DNA of 64,000 bases, from assembly GCA_016801885.1 (NCBI GenBank), contig JAFBJY010001454.1, positions 62,001 to 126,000 on the forward strand, read 5' to 3'. This DNA is from Toxotes chatareus. Lineage: Eukaryota; Chordata; Actinopteri; Toxotidae. A model generated the notes under the pieces. The model was not told the origin of the DNA and ran no database searches. It saw only the letters and a list, made by a program, of their open reading frames with translations. Of the stretch, positions 54,301-64,000 are shown piece after piece. Positions within the stretch are counted from its first letter, which is position 1. Each line of letters opens with the position of its first letter. A program made the position numbers and the translations under genes.

Positions 54301-57300
54301 TATTTTTGTGTCTGTTTAAAAAACTTGGTAAAAAAAAGTCTACCTTTCCCCCGGGAATGTCATGTATAACATCAGGGGCGTGGCTAATCTGCCTCAGTTT
54401 CCCAGCAGCAACACTCCTTCTGGCATGTACCCAAAAGCGAGCAGGGGGAGAAAAGCTCTGCAATCCCCCCCACAACCCGAAAAAATTTAAAATTATAGTG
54501 AATCATTATTTTTAGTTACAGAACATGTAATCTAAGCAGGCTACAAACTGAAAAAATGTGCAACAAAATTTTAAAATAATAAAATATTAAAAATAAAAAA
54601 AAAATATTGAAAAATGAAAAATTTTGTGAATGCTTTAAACCCTGGTGATGTTTAAAAGGTGGCATTTTATTCTTGTCCTATTAGATAAGAAACCCCTAAC
54701 TCCCTACACAACCCCCCAAAACTGCTCTCAGGGTAAATTTTCCCTTTTGTTTTTGCCATCTGCCTTGCCCCCAAAGCTTCTGTATACAGGACAGGATGTC
54801 TCCTTTCTTAAGCCTTTTTTGACTAAACAACAAGGAGGAAAAAAAATTATTTTCTTTATATATTTAAACAAAATCAAAAATCCCAAAAACCCTTTCTACT
54901 TCCCTTTCCCCGAATGTTGTGAAAGAAAACAATTTTAAAAAGGATGAAAATTTTAAAAAAACAATAAATTTGTTAATGTAACGTATATTAAAATTTACAT
55001 ATTTCCCATTTTACCAATACCCCAATATATATGTATTATTTTTCCCAATTTTTGTTACAGAAATAAATTAAGATGATGAAGTTAAAACCCCCTTTGGTAG
55101 CCTATTCTTTTTTTTTTTTTGAAACATATTATTAGGGGCCTCCACCCTTGATCAATGGCTCCCAAAGGGGCCCCCCCTGGGCCTTTTTTTAATAAGTTTA
55201 ACATGGGCAAACCCTTTATTGGTAGGGCTTCATCCCAAAGGGTTATGAAACAATCAGGGTTTTCTGAATTCACCTTTCTTTTTTATAAATACATATCAGT
55301 ATGTATAAGTACGGGGGCCTTTTCCAGCCATCAACATAAATTTTGCTTCCCTTGGCTATATGACCTTAAAATTGGTTGTTTTTTTCAATCTTGATAAAGT
55401 CATAAGGATAATCTAGGAAACCACGTGATATGCAAATGTAAACTTGCATGACCAATGATGAACTTGCTGATTGGTCAAATAAGGCTTTGATCCTTGCCCC
55501 AAAGAAAAAAGTATTTTTTTTTCTATTAATGGGATCACGTTCATTTTGGTTTTTGGGAAATACTTAGTTAAAGATGTTAATATGTTTTTTAAAAAAAGGC
55601 TGGAATTTATTAAAGAACACCCCCCCCTTTGCTGTTTACGGGGAAGGGGGATGAGCAGACTCTATTGTCTGAAAAGCTTAGATCTTCAATGTGTGCTACA
55701 AAATGCTGAAGAAGACCCAAAAAAATTACCCCGAATTTATATTTAAAATCAAAGTAGGCAGTCTTGCGGTAGCAAGAAAGCGGCTACTTGCCCCGGTGGG
55801 CCCTCCCCTTCAAAAAAAATGTAAGCATGGTGCAGCGGCTCCCCTGGCTCTGTCTCCCAGGCAAAAAAAAACTCCCAAGATGGGCCGAAACTGTTTTGGG
55901 CTCTGTTAATATATATTGGAGATGGACCTCAGTCAAGAGATGGGCGACATTTAATGTGACACCCCGTGCAGTTCCCCCGGGTTTAAAAAATAAGGCGGGG
56001 AAACCCCATTTTTTTTTAAAAGAGGTTTTATTTTTTCTAAATGCTGGGAAATTCTAAAGTTAATAATAAAGAAAAGAAAATAAAGTTTTCCTTCAATGAA
56101 TGCATATTTAAAAATATACATTGTTTTAAAAGTAACTACAGAGTGAAAAAAGAAACACTGGGAAAAAAATGATTAACCCAAGATGCATAAATAATCTGTG
56201 AATCATCAAACCCTTTTTGGGGTCGTAATAATCCAATGCTTGGGGTGACAAGATGGCACACCCCTACTGAGCAGGTGGGGGCTGCCTGTTTTTTTTTCAC
56301 TGTGGACTCTGTTTGGTCTGTTTGTGTAAAGGGTTGGAAATGTGATGTAAAAATAATACTAGGGGGGGCCTAATCCTCAGTGTTTGCGGGAAACCCAAAA
56401 CTCCTCAAGCAACACTGACAGGGAATTTACCAACCACATCAGAATAATAACACAGTTAACCCGGTGGACATTGTACTGTTCATAGAAATAATGACTGTGG
56501 TCAATTGAAGGACTGAATGGGGCAATCATTGATAAGTGGACATAAAGAAACTCATGGATCCACAAAGCCATTTTTTTCTTTCCTCACTTTTCGCTAATAC
56601 TTTTTTGATTGATAAATGGGGGAAATCGATGACAGTGCCCATAGGATCTCTGCCTCTAAGTTTTTTTTGTTTTTTTTTTTTCTGCTTTTTCCCATTTGTT
56701 TGTTTGTCTGAGTGTATGTTGGTGTTGGCGTGGGTTGGCGGTTTCCTGGCGGCCCCCACCCTGCCCCTCCCCCCTCATCAGGATGTTTCCCAACCACCTG
56801 GGGCCCGTGGGGTGGCTACCTCCCCTCCTGGAGTAAAAAAGGGCTTTCCATTCAGCCCTCCCGGTCGTCCCCAATGTCTACCTGGGGGCTAATCTCTGAC
56901 CCCGTGTTTTTTGTCCTTGGGGTTTTGATTTTTTGAACCCTTTGCCCTTGGGGTTTTTTGCCTTCCTTTGTCTCCCCCCTAACCGCTCTCCTCTTGTTCC
57001 CTGCAGACTGGGCTGGATTACCCCTCTCCGTGCTTCCCACCCTGCCTAAACCCGGGTTCCCCGGGAAACCCTGCTTTTATTTCCCCTTCGTTTTTATTAT
57101 TTGAACTCTGTAATAAACTGTTTATCCTTTCAAATTTTTCCTTTGTTCTGCTTTTGGGTGGGCCCCGGGCTAACAGACTCTGATCTGACCAGATTTAAAA
57201 TTGTCTGAGGCTGGAGATAATTTTTGTTTTCCCACAACACTGTGACAATTTAAAACAAAACCAAAAACCCACGAACAAAGTCTAATCCCCACGAGGCCAA

Positions 57301-57949
57301 CCCTGTTTAAAGGGAAAAAAATTGGTGGGAGTGAACATGAGGGTTTAAAGGGTCAAAAAAGTAAATCATACTGACCTGCATGGCAGATGACCCATTCTGA
57401 ACCCAAAAAAACACCTTGGCAGGCCCCCCGTTGGGGCCCCCCGGGGCCTTGGGCACCATGCAGATGAGCCAGTGACTGGGGCGGGTGCACCCACGGGCCC
57501 ATTCCCCGGGGGCTGTTTTCTCCGTGCCAGCACAGGGCCCGGGAAAGGGGAGAAAAATCCTGGACTGGAATTTTAAAGGAAAAAGGAAACCAACCGACGG
57601 GGGTGATCTGCCCGGGGGGCTCTCATCCTCAATTTTCTCCTTTTTCCCAACCCTGAAAACCCCTGCCCCTGCGGGAAAGGGGGGCCCCCTTTTTATTCCA
57701 CCTTTTTAATTTTTTGACCCGGGTGGAACGTCAGGGATCTCTACCAATACCCGGAAGGATAAAAACTAATCGATTATTTCCCAAAAATGAGAACCGGAGG
57801 GAGCACCATTCCTCCGTCAAAGGGGGAAACCCCCTTGGGATCCTTGGCGGCAGGTAAAAATCATCAATCAGCCCCTTACAATTTTAAAACACCCCGTCCC
57901 CGCTGGAAAAATAGATCCAAATAAAAGCGGGGACAATAAATTTTCTTAA
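51351..57949. other. Low-quality, homopolymer-smeared sequence without recognisable genes
   Basis: Readable words alternate with runs such as TTTTTTGGGG and CCCCGGGG. GGGTTTTT, AAACCC and CCCCGG occur far too often. No open frame over 120 codons and no domain recognised. Fragments at about 55,780-55,980 (AGCATGGTGCAGCGGCTCCC) and 56,200-56,560 have a repeat-like look. Absence of calls here may reflect sequence errors rather than true absence of genes. Confidence 0.5.
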
Positions 57950-58650
57950 AAAATTAAAAAATAACCCCAACATCAAATAAAACCCCGGCAGAAAAAGGGG
58001 TCAAAAAATAGTTATCTTGGACAGACAACAAAAACCCCCTATGAGGCACATAGAAAATTTAAAAAAGAACACAAAGTCACAAAGCTTTTGGGTAAAATTC
58101 CAAACACAATCACGTTTTAGTGAAATTATAACCCACCTAAAGAACCCCCGGCTAAGAAAGAACTTTCTATTTGGACCCAATCCACCAAAAAATAGGCAAT
58201 TCTACCTCCTCCCTAAAACCCAAAAAGATCCGAAAACCTGGAAATTTCCCCTGCATTTCCCCCGGGCAGACCAATTTTCTCCAATTGTAGCAACAATTGT
58301 ACATAGACCCCCCGGCCCCCCTTTTCCCTGCAGGCACCCCAGTTATCTTGGGGGCACTTACCATTTTTTTAGACAAAATTTGAATGATTCTACCAGCTAA
58401 AGCCTCTCACTATAGAAAAACATCCCACGAACATTAACAGGGAAGGGGGGCTCCAGGCTGTTACCTTTTATTCCACGTCCGGGAACAGGGCCGGATAAAA
58501 AATTCTCATCTACCGAAATAAGGTCAAAAGATGTAATGTTTTTTGAATTTAACAATCAACAATATTTGGGAAAGGTCCGGCGATGGGACACAGATATGCC
58601 CCTTTCCCTTGAAAATTTTTCTACATTGAGAGTGGTAGTGTGAGGTGCTG
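57950..58650 (+). pseudogene. Penelope-like element reverse transcriptase fragment
   Basis: The frame at 58,017-58,400 reads RQFYLLPKTQKDPKTWKFPL and, later, HPSYLGGTYHF, both hallmarks of Penelope-like (Neptune/Poseidon-type) RTs. Upstream, in another frame, is a LDRQQ-type block, and downstream NNQQYLGKVRRWDTDMPLSL in the position of the later RT block. No GIY-YIG endonuclease was visible. It is heavily damaged, partly by homopolymer errors. Confidence 0.55.
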
Positions 58651-58800
58651 GCAAATCCCAATTTAAAAACCCCACCTTATATTTAAAATTTTTTAGATGA
58701 CACCCTTAGGGGCGTGGGGCAGGGGAAAGAGATTTTTTAAGGTTTATTAAGGTCCTTAACAACCCCCCACCCCTTCAATAAAAGTAAAAATACAACTTAG

Positions 58801-60640
58801 GGTTTTGATAGAAAGGTTGGTACAACCCAAGCTTGCCAACCTTTCTATCGAACCAGGGTTTTCCATCTGGGGGGAAAAAAACCCCCTCGGCCTGGTGCAG
58901 AGCAGCACCAATGCTACATCTACCCCCTCTTCTGCGGTGGGAACGTGGCGTCCCTTACTTGTGTCAAAAACATGGAAAATTAAAAGGTGGGCCTCTAATT
59001 TTAGACTGTGTGAAAACTTTCTCCTGCATTTCAAGAGACCCCTTTTGCAAGGGATCCATTTAAAACCCTGGCACTTGGGTTTTGACAGCTACCTGATCCT
59101 CAACCATGATAAAACGGGGTTTAAAAAAACCTTCTCACCTCATCATGTCTGACAGAAAAGTTCTGATTTTCATGACCCTGATTTCCACTTAAAATTCATT
59201 GACCCCTTGTTTTTCTCGCCATGTCTCAAAAACCTATCCCCAAAGCCTTGGGTTTTTTTCGATAAGAGAAGGGATACTTCCCTCCCCCAGGTTCAGCTCG
59301 GGGGGCGCCTGAATCGTCGGTCCCTAGCCTCCATCCCCTTTTATGGTGTAAAAGCAGAGTTTAACGCGGGTTTGGAAACAACATCAGGGGCTTTTCCCCT
59401 TTAAAAGCGAAGCTCTGCACTATTGTAAAAACTGTCAGTATCCTTTGGGGCCCCCTTACTTGGTTGGTGGTTGATGGTTATCCCGGAATTGATGGGTGAA
59501 AAAGTATGCGTGGGATTTTCTTTTTATCATGGTTTTACCTGTTTTTCAACCCCCCGAGACATGCCCAGGGGCGGAGCCCCTAGGCGTTGCATGAAGCTAC
59601 GTGTAGAAATTCAAGACAAAAAACTGTTTATGGTGTTCATCGATCGTCATAAAGAGCACTGTGTTGTCATGAGTTTTCCTCCTGTTTTGGGGGGTGTGGG
59701 TCCCCTGGTTAAAAAAGTTAAACCCGGGTTTTGAAGTCCAGAGAGGGAAAAGGTGAGCACTTTGACAGGCGTTGATTCCATCTTTGTAATTTCATACCCC
59801 TTTTCTAAAAAGGAAAGCGGAAAATTTTCCGGTCCCCCAAAAGGCATGTGATGGGGAAAGGGGGAAAAGTACATCAGGCTCCCCGGTTCCATAAAGGTGT
59901 TCAATTAGATGAAAAAAATAATCAAACCCCCCCGGGAGACATTTCAAAGCTCTGCCTCAAAAACCTAGGGAAGTTTACACAGAGAAACTAATATAAAAAA
60001 ACCCGAGATAGTCGACCCAACCCCATTTTTTCACTTCATTTTTTCCCGGGAACGGGGTACTTTTCCAAGTATTTTTCCTTTCTCAGGGGGAAAACCCTGG
60101 GTTCGGTGGAAACCCCCACGGCGATGCTTTTCCCCCTAGCAGATCAATAATGTTTTTCACAACCCCCTTCACCACCCCCTTTCCCCATCTCAAGTTGTTA
60201 ATTATCTGGAACAATCCGATACAAAGTGGGGTTTATTCAGTAAAAGAGGAGAGTTCCCCTTGGAACTGGGTCATTATGGGGGAATTTGACAGATGGGGCT
60301 GGGAGGAATTAGCATTAAAAAGAATCGCTGCCCCAAAAAGTTACACCTACCAAAAATAGAAAAGGGAAAAGGTGATGTGCTTCAGGGTATCCTCAAAACC
60401 CAAGAGTCGGGCGATCAACTTTGATGGTGTGGAAGGGCTTGGGGGAAAGGTTTTTTTGGATGAGTCTAGGGAGGGGAAGTGGGTGATTAAACCCCTAAAC
60501 ACAACTTTTTAGGGAAAAAAAGACTGCTGCTGAAAAAAATTTCAAAAAGTTTGGGTTGGTGTATGAAAAAAGGGGCGTCTGTTTAAAAAAGGGGGAGCCT
60601 GCCTTTCAGATATTGTTTTGGGTAAACCCATATACCAAGT
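58801..60640 (+). pseudogene. Family B DNA polymerase fragment, copy 2
   Basis: Starts with LIERLVQPKLANLS, parallel to 27,776 of copy 1, then jumps to EQHQCYI (58,900), and keeps GFDSYLILN (about 59,080), a CFYHGFTCF-like remnant (about 59,515) and GPKSYAYQT-like KSYTYQK (about 60,345). The YTDAD box is not readable. It is beyond use as a gene in this state. Confidence 0.7.
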
Positions 60641-60644
60641 TTGT

Positions 60645-61325
60645 GATGGGGGAAATTAACTTTGACCAGACTTGTCAACTTTTTCATGCCTGGTGGTGGG
60701 ACCCAGCTTTTGTGGGAAAACCTATTTTTTAAAAGTGTTTGGAAGAATTAAAAGATTTTTAAAAATTTCCTAAAAATGGGGGTGGTTATACTTCCTTTCA
60801 ACCCATTTTGCTGTACTGAAAAAAGAGGGGAAAAAATATTAAATTTGTAGAAGGTCTGCCTGAGTTTTTGGGAAGGGCGACAACCTTTTCCCCCCAAACG
60901 GTCACCTGATTTTGGGCGATGTTTTTTTTTCGGCCTTTGTCCATTCAAAGTGGTTAGAATTTTCACAAAATTACAGACATCATAGACATTTAAGCGCCCA
61001 TGATGCTCCCCAAAAATGTATTTCATCGAGGCCCAAATACAACCGCACCATCAGTCTAAACAGTAATTATATGGTGCTTTTTAAAAAACCCTGGGATAAA
61101 TTACAAGTAAAATTAAAATTACCTCATCAGATCTTTCCGTCCCAAAAGCGTTTTTCTGAATTTTTTTGAAGATGCCCCTTGGATATTTAATTCGACCTCC
61201 CCCCTGCCCAGAAAGGTACAGACTGAGGCCCGGGATACCCCCGGGGTCAGGGGCCCCCGGTTTATGTTCCAAAAACCCACATATATTCCTCCCCCTCCTG
61301 TTGATGATAAATTAGGGGAGTTCTG
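60645..61325 (+). pseudogene. Packaging-type ATPase fragment, copy 2, uninterrupted by L2
   Basis: From INFDQTCQLFHAWWWDP-type text at about 60,655, through the smeared P-loop region, SFQP (about 60,798), the Walker B position (about 60,910) and ISLNSNYMVLFK (61,049-61,084), into a C-terminal stretch (FFEDAPW at about 61,165) that copy 1 lacks. The point corresponding to the L2 insertion (about 60,765-60,775) is continuous here. Confidence 0.65.
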
Positions 61326-61430
61326 AGCAACAAAGTAAACCAAGGGGGGCTGGTCCGGGGGCCCCTGCCCCCCAAAATACCACCCAGCAGATGATGCAAA
61401 AGTTTTTCCCAACTAATTTTACCCTTTTTT
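61318..61430 (-). pseudogene. Adenain-type protease, N-terminal remnant, copy 2
   Basis: The reverse strand reads SSAGWYFGGQGPPDQPPLVY, parallel to the start of the copy-1 protease near 36,900. The segment with the catalytic His and Cys is absent. The ATPase tail and protease remnant are adjacent, so the deletion removed most of the protease. Confidence 0.5.
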
Positions 61431-61439
61431 TTTTAGTTA

Positions 61440-61680
61440 AAAAAAATCCACCCCCTTTGCGTTTAAGTTGATCTCGAAAATGGAATCTAACAAGCGTACA
61501 CAATCAGAGTGGTAGTGGGGGAAGGGGGAATCTAATCTCATCTCAGTTTAATTTCCTTTGGGAAAGCGTTGCCTTCTCCCAAGTTGAGATTTAATAAAAA
61601 AAAAGGGTAACCTGTTTTAAATTCTTGGGTTGATGTAAGGGGTTAATCTTTGAGATGCCTCCCATGGCCTTAATTTTTAT
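61440..61680 (-). pseudogene. Capsid-region fragment, copy 2
   Basis: Reverse-complement similarity to 36,970-37,250 of copy 1 (TGAGATGAGATTAGATTCCC, then AACAGGTTACCCTTTTTTT) with homopolymer damage. Same position beside the protease as in copy 1. Confidence 0.5.
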
Positions 61681-61729
61681 TTGTAAACTCCCCCTATTTC
61701 TTTATATTTATTTCATCTCATATTTGTTT

Positions 61730-61988
61730 TTGGGTGGGTGTAGAAAGTGACATTGGAAAAGGGGGCATGAATGTGGGGGCTGGGTGGGGGGGTAATTTTG
61801 GGAAAAAGGGGCGGGGATCAAGTGGGCGGGTGGAAGTGATGTCTAAAGGGGACGGGAATCAAGTGGGGGCCAAAAAAAGTGACATCATAAACGGGTTTGG
61901 GGGGCTCAGGCCACGTGGTCAGATAAATGGTCAGGTCAGTGGGAGGGGGGGGGTTTCAATCATTTTGACGAAGGTGCTCTTACTCTTT
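61730..61988 (-). repeat. Right terminal inverted repeat, copy 2
   Basis: GGGTGGGTGTAGAAAGTGAC, then AAAAGTGACATCATAAACGG, ending CATTTTGACGAAGGTGCTCT and TACTCTTT, parallel to 37,290-37,516. Confidence 0.65.
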
Positions 61989-62481
61989 ATGGGGATCCTT
62001 TGGTTAATGTACCTGTGAAATTTTTTTTTTTCCTTTATCACTAAAATCTCCCTGAGATCCTCTCCTCCTTATTCAGACCTGCTACTGTCAGTCAGGAGAG
62101 ATTCAATTTTTTAACTGGCCAAATCTCATTCAACCAATGTTTTCTTTTTTTCTTTGGAATGACACCCAAAGTTTTTTCCCAAATAATTTTCATTTACTTT
62201 TTTAAAACACATCCGTTTTAAAAACCTCCAAAGGATATTGAACTCTTTATTCAGGGTAAACCCCTTTTAGTTTATCAGGCTCAGCACTAAACCCAAATTA
62301 CCTTCATTATTTTCTGGTTTCTTAAAACAAGTGAAGGGTCATCAGATGTAAAAAAATTCAATGTAACCCCCCTGCAAAAGGGTTTTAAAAAAAGGATGAG
62401 ACAGAGAAAAACAAAAGCTAACATAAAATTGTAAAAAGTAAAACATGGTTGGGGGCGCCCATTTTTTTGGGGAAAAAGCCT
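61989..62481 (+). other. Inter-element spacer, copy of 37,517-38,000
   Basis: It matches the right flank of copy 1 (TTGGTTAATGTACCTGTG, AGTTTATCAGGCTCAGCACT, GGTCATCAGATG) and ends where the left terminus of copy 3 begins. Confidence 0.65.
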
Positions 62482-64000
62482 GAAAAAAAAAGGGTACACC
62501 CTTGTCCAAAAAGGTGTTCTGACCCTGATTTATGCCCCCCCAACCCCCACCACGTGGAAAAATCCCCCCCCTTGATGGCGCCCTTTCCCAACCCCCCCTT
62601 GACATCCTTCCTAGCCCCTCCACTTATCCCCCCCCCCTGTATGACATCACTTCCTAACCCTCCTACTGTTCCCCCCCCCTTTTCCCGCCCCCCTTTTTTT
62701 CACCCCCTCCCCCCTTCATTTTTTTTTTTTTCATTCATTGGAAACATAAAAACAAATAAAATAAATTAGGGTTTTTGGGTGTGAACATTTGGGTCCCGGT
62801 TGAACTTTTGGGTGTTATTTTTTCCTTGTGGGGTGTCTTGATGTTGTTAACACGGCTGCCCCTTTGTGCTGTGGTAAATAAAGGTAATTTAAATGGGTCA
62901 ATATGCAATTTTCCCAGACTCTATGGGCGTCCAATAGGACATTTTTTGATTGGCGTGCCCAAAAGGGGAAAAAAATTTCTCCTTCCTCCGTTTCTCCCCC
63001 CCAAAACATTTCCCGGCGCCCCTTTTCCCCGGGAAAACCCTCCCACATCACACACCTCCCCCAAAATTTCGCAGAAATAAATCTAAATATAAAAAAAAGC
63101 GTTTAAAAAAGTTCTGAAAATAAAAAACTTTAAAAAAAAAAAATTAATTGAAACAAAAAGCCCTTTTTTCCATTCTTTGTGGTCCTTACTCCCAACGGTG
63201 GGGTTGTAAAAGGCCCGGATCTTAAAAATATACAGGTTTTTATCAAACTCCTTTTGGAGACTCAAAAGACGTTCATGACAAAGCATAAAAGAAAAAAAAA
63301 ACAGAGAAAGGTATAAAGGGAAACTGAAAATAGCACGCCCTTACATAGGGACCCACCCCCTTCGGCAAGATATTTGGTGGGAATCTTTATCAGCTTGATC
63401 CTCCTTTTAAAAAATTCTGACAAAAAACAAATAAAACATTTAGTTTTCATAGGGTTACGTTTGTGCTAAAACCTCCCCCCGGAAAAAACTTGTTTCAGGG
63501 GTCTCCTCAGATAAACTATTCTTTTAAAACGTCTTTTTTTTAAAATTTTTTAAAGAGGGTTTCTCTTGTTGGGGCTCCAGTGAGGGGGAAAGGCCTCAAA
63601 TTCGCATCAAACCCGGAAGGGCGTGTCGTCAAAAAAAAAAAAAAAAAAAGAGTTGACAAAAAAGGGGTTTCGCGGGTCCTCACTAAAAAATCACAAAATT
63701 TAGTAGGCGTGCTGGCGGTTTTTGGGGGAGATGGGATGCCTGGGGGTTTCGGGCGAGATAAGGCCGGGGCGGGGGATTTTGTGCCGCCCGTCCGTCTAAA
63801 AACCTTGAGACTCCCCCCGTTTTGGCGCCCACATCACCCCGACCCTGGGACCCGACTTTCCTAAAAGTATCCGCCCTAAGTTCCAAAAACAGGGCGCCCC
63901 TTTTGCGGGAAAAGTCTTTGGTTTTTTTTTTTAAATGTAATTTTCAAAAACAACGGCTGCCCCCCTTTTTCTCCCGTACTCAAACTTTGAAATAAAATCC
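62482..64000 (+). mobile_element. Maverick-like element, copy 3, left end, running off the window
   Basis: AAGGGTACACCCTTGTCCAA matches the left terminus at 23,710. The TGACATCACTTCCTAACCCT blocks (62,641), TTCATTCATTGGAAACATAA (62,730), the leader (62,900-63,450) and early-exon sequence follow in the same order as 23,710-25,300, with homopolymer errors. Confidence 0.8.
63715..63916 (+). pseudogene. Early-gene exon-2 homologue, copy 3
   Basis: GGGGGATTTTGTGCCGCCCG, then TCCGTCTAAAAACCTTGAGA, parallels 25,050-25,100, encoding the DFVP...SLK module, and ends at a GGGAAAAGTCTTTGG donor-like position corresponding to 25,207. Frame lost, probably through sequence errors. Confidence 0.55.

Larger units (their letters stand above)
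58800..61988 (+). mobile_element. Maverick-like element, copy 2 (left part missing, low-quality sequence)
   Basis: Collinear with about 27,780-37,516 of copy 1 but much shorter. It lacks the L2 insertion, has a deletion equivalent to copy-1 positions of about 27,810-28,600, lacks another stretch around 29,260-29,640, and has no left end or early exons. It ends in the same right terminal repeat (about 61,730-61,988). Mismatches to copy 1 are dominated by bases absorbed into neighbouring runs. Confidence 0.8.

Noticed and set aside
1..64000. CRISPR arrays, bacterial operons, ribosome-binding sites
   Set aside because: The content is eukaryotic (spliced signals, LINEs, fish-type repeats). No regularly spaced direct repeats of CRISPR type were seen.
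1..64000. tRNA genes or tRNA-derived SINE heads
   Set aside because: No convincing box A plus box B pair with a cloverleaf was found by reading. A dedicated scan would be needed to exclude them.

Overview
The window reads as teleost (percomorph-type) nuclear DNA from a repeat-choked immune-gene neighbourhood. The fish signals are a B30.2 (PRY-SPRY) terminal exon of the kind that ends fish NLR genes, L2/Maui-type and Rex1/CR1-type LINEs, ZBED-like hAT transposons, a Ty3/Gypsy element, Tc1 ends, and a 5S rRNA/U1 snRNA pair. Apart from the B30.2 exon, no intact ordinary host protein gene was recognised. Most of what can be called is mobile-element biology.

Layout. 1-401: end of an NLR-like gene. 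2.8-6.0 kb: a non-coding hAT-type TIR element that carries a 1.1-kb direct duplication. 6.2-12.9 kb: a ZBED-like hAT transposase gene split by a Rex1/CR1-type LINE, whose own 3' end is tandemly duplicated. 13.0-16.7 kb (minus strand): a decayed Ty3/Gypsy element with integrase ahead of reverse transcriptase (Gmr1-like order). 17-23 kb: mostly non-coding, with repeats shared with 42-44 kb in inverted orientation. 22.85-23.62 kb: a 5S rRNA pseudogene lacking box A, followed by a U1 snRNA copy.

The centrepiece, 23.70-37.52 kb, is a Maverick/Polinton-like (adintovirus-type) element. It has GC-rich terminal inverted repeats, a leftward block of spliced and serially duplicated early exons, a broken protein-primed-type family B DNA polymerase, and a packaging-type ATPase split by a 4.9-kb L2 LINE. 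An adenain-type cysteine protease and a capsid-region fragment lie on the opposite strand, converging on the ATPase. Its left end abuts the 3' flank of the U1 gene, and a piece of U1 plus flank is embedded among its exons. No integrase was seen.

37.5-49.7 kb holds Tc1, L2, microsatellite and minisatellite material, ending in a minus-strand L2 that carries a 647-bp solo-LTR-like insertion with 5-bp target duplications. At 49,681 the sequence changes abruptly into about 1.7 kb of almost pure homopolymer runs. From there to the end it is recognisable but homopolymer-smeared, most simply a low-quality or unpolished assembly segment. Within it are a Penelope-like RT fragment (about 58 kb), a second Maverick-like copy (58.8-61.99 kb) without the L2 insertion, and, about 490 bp further on, the left end of a third copy in the same orientation running off the window. 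The second and first copies share the same sequence beyond their right ends, so this looks like a head-to-tail array or segmental duplication of one element.
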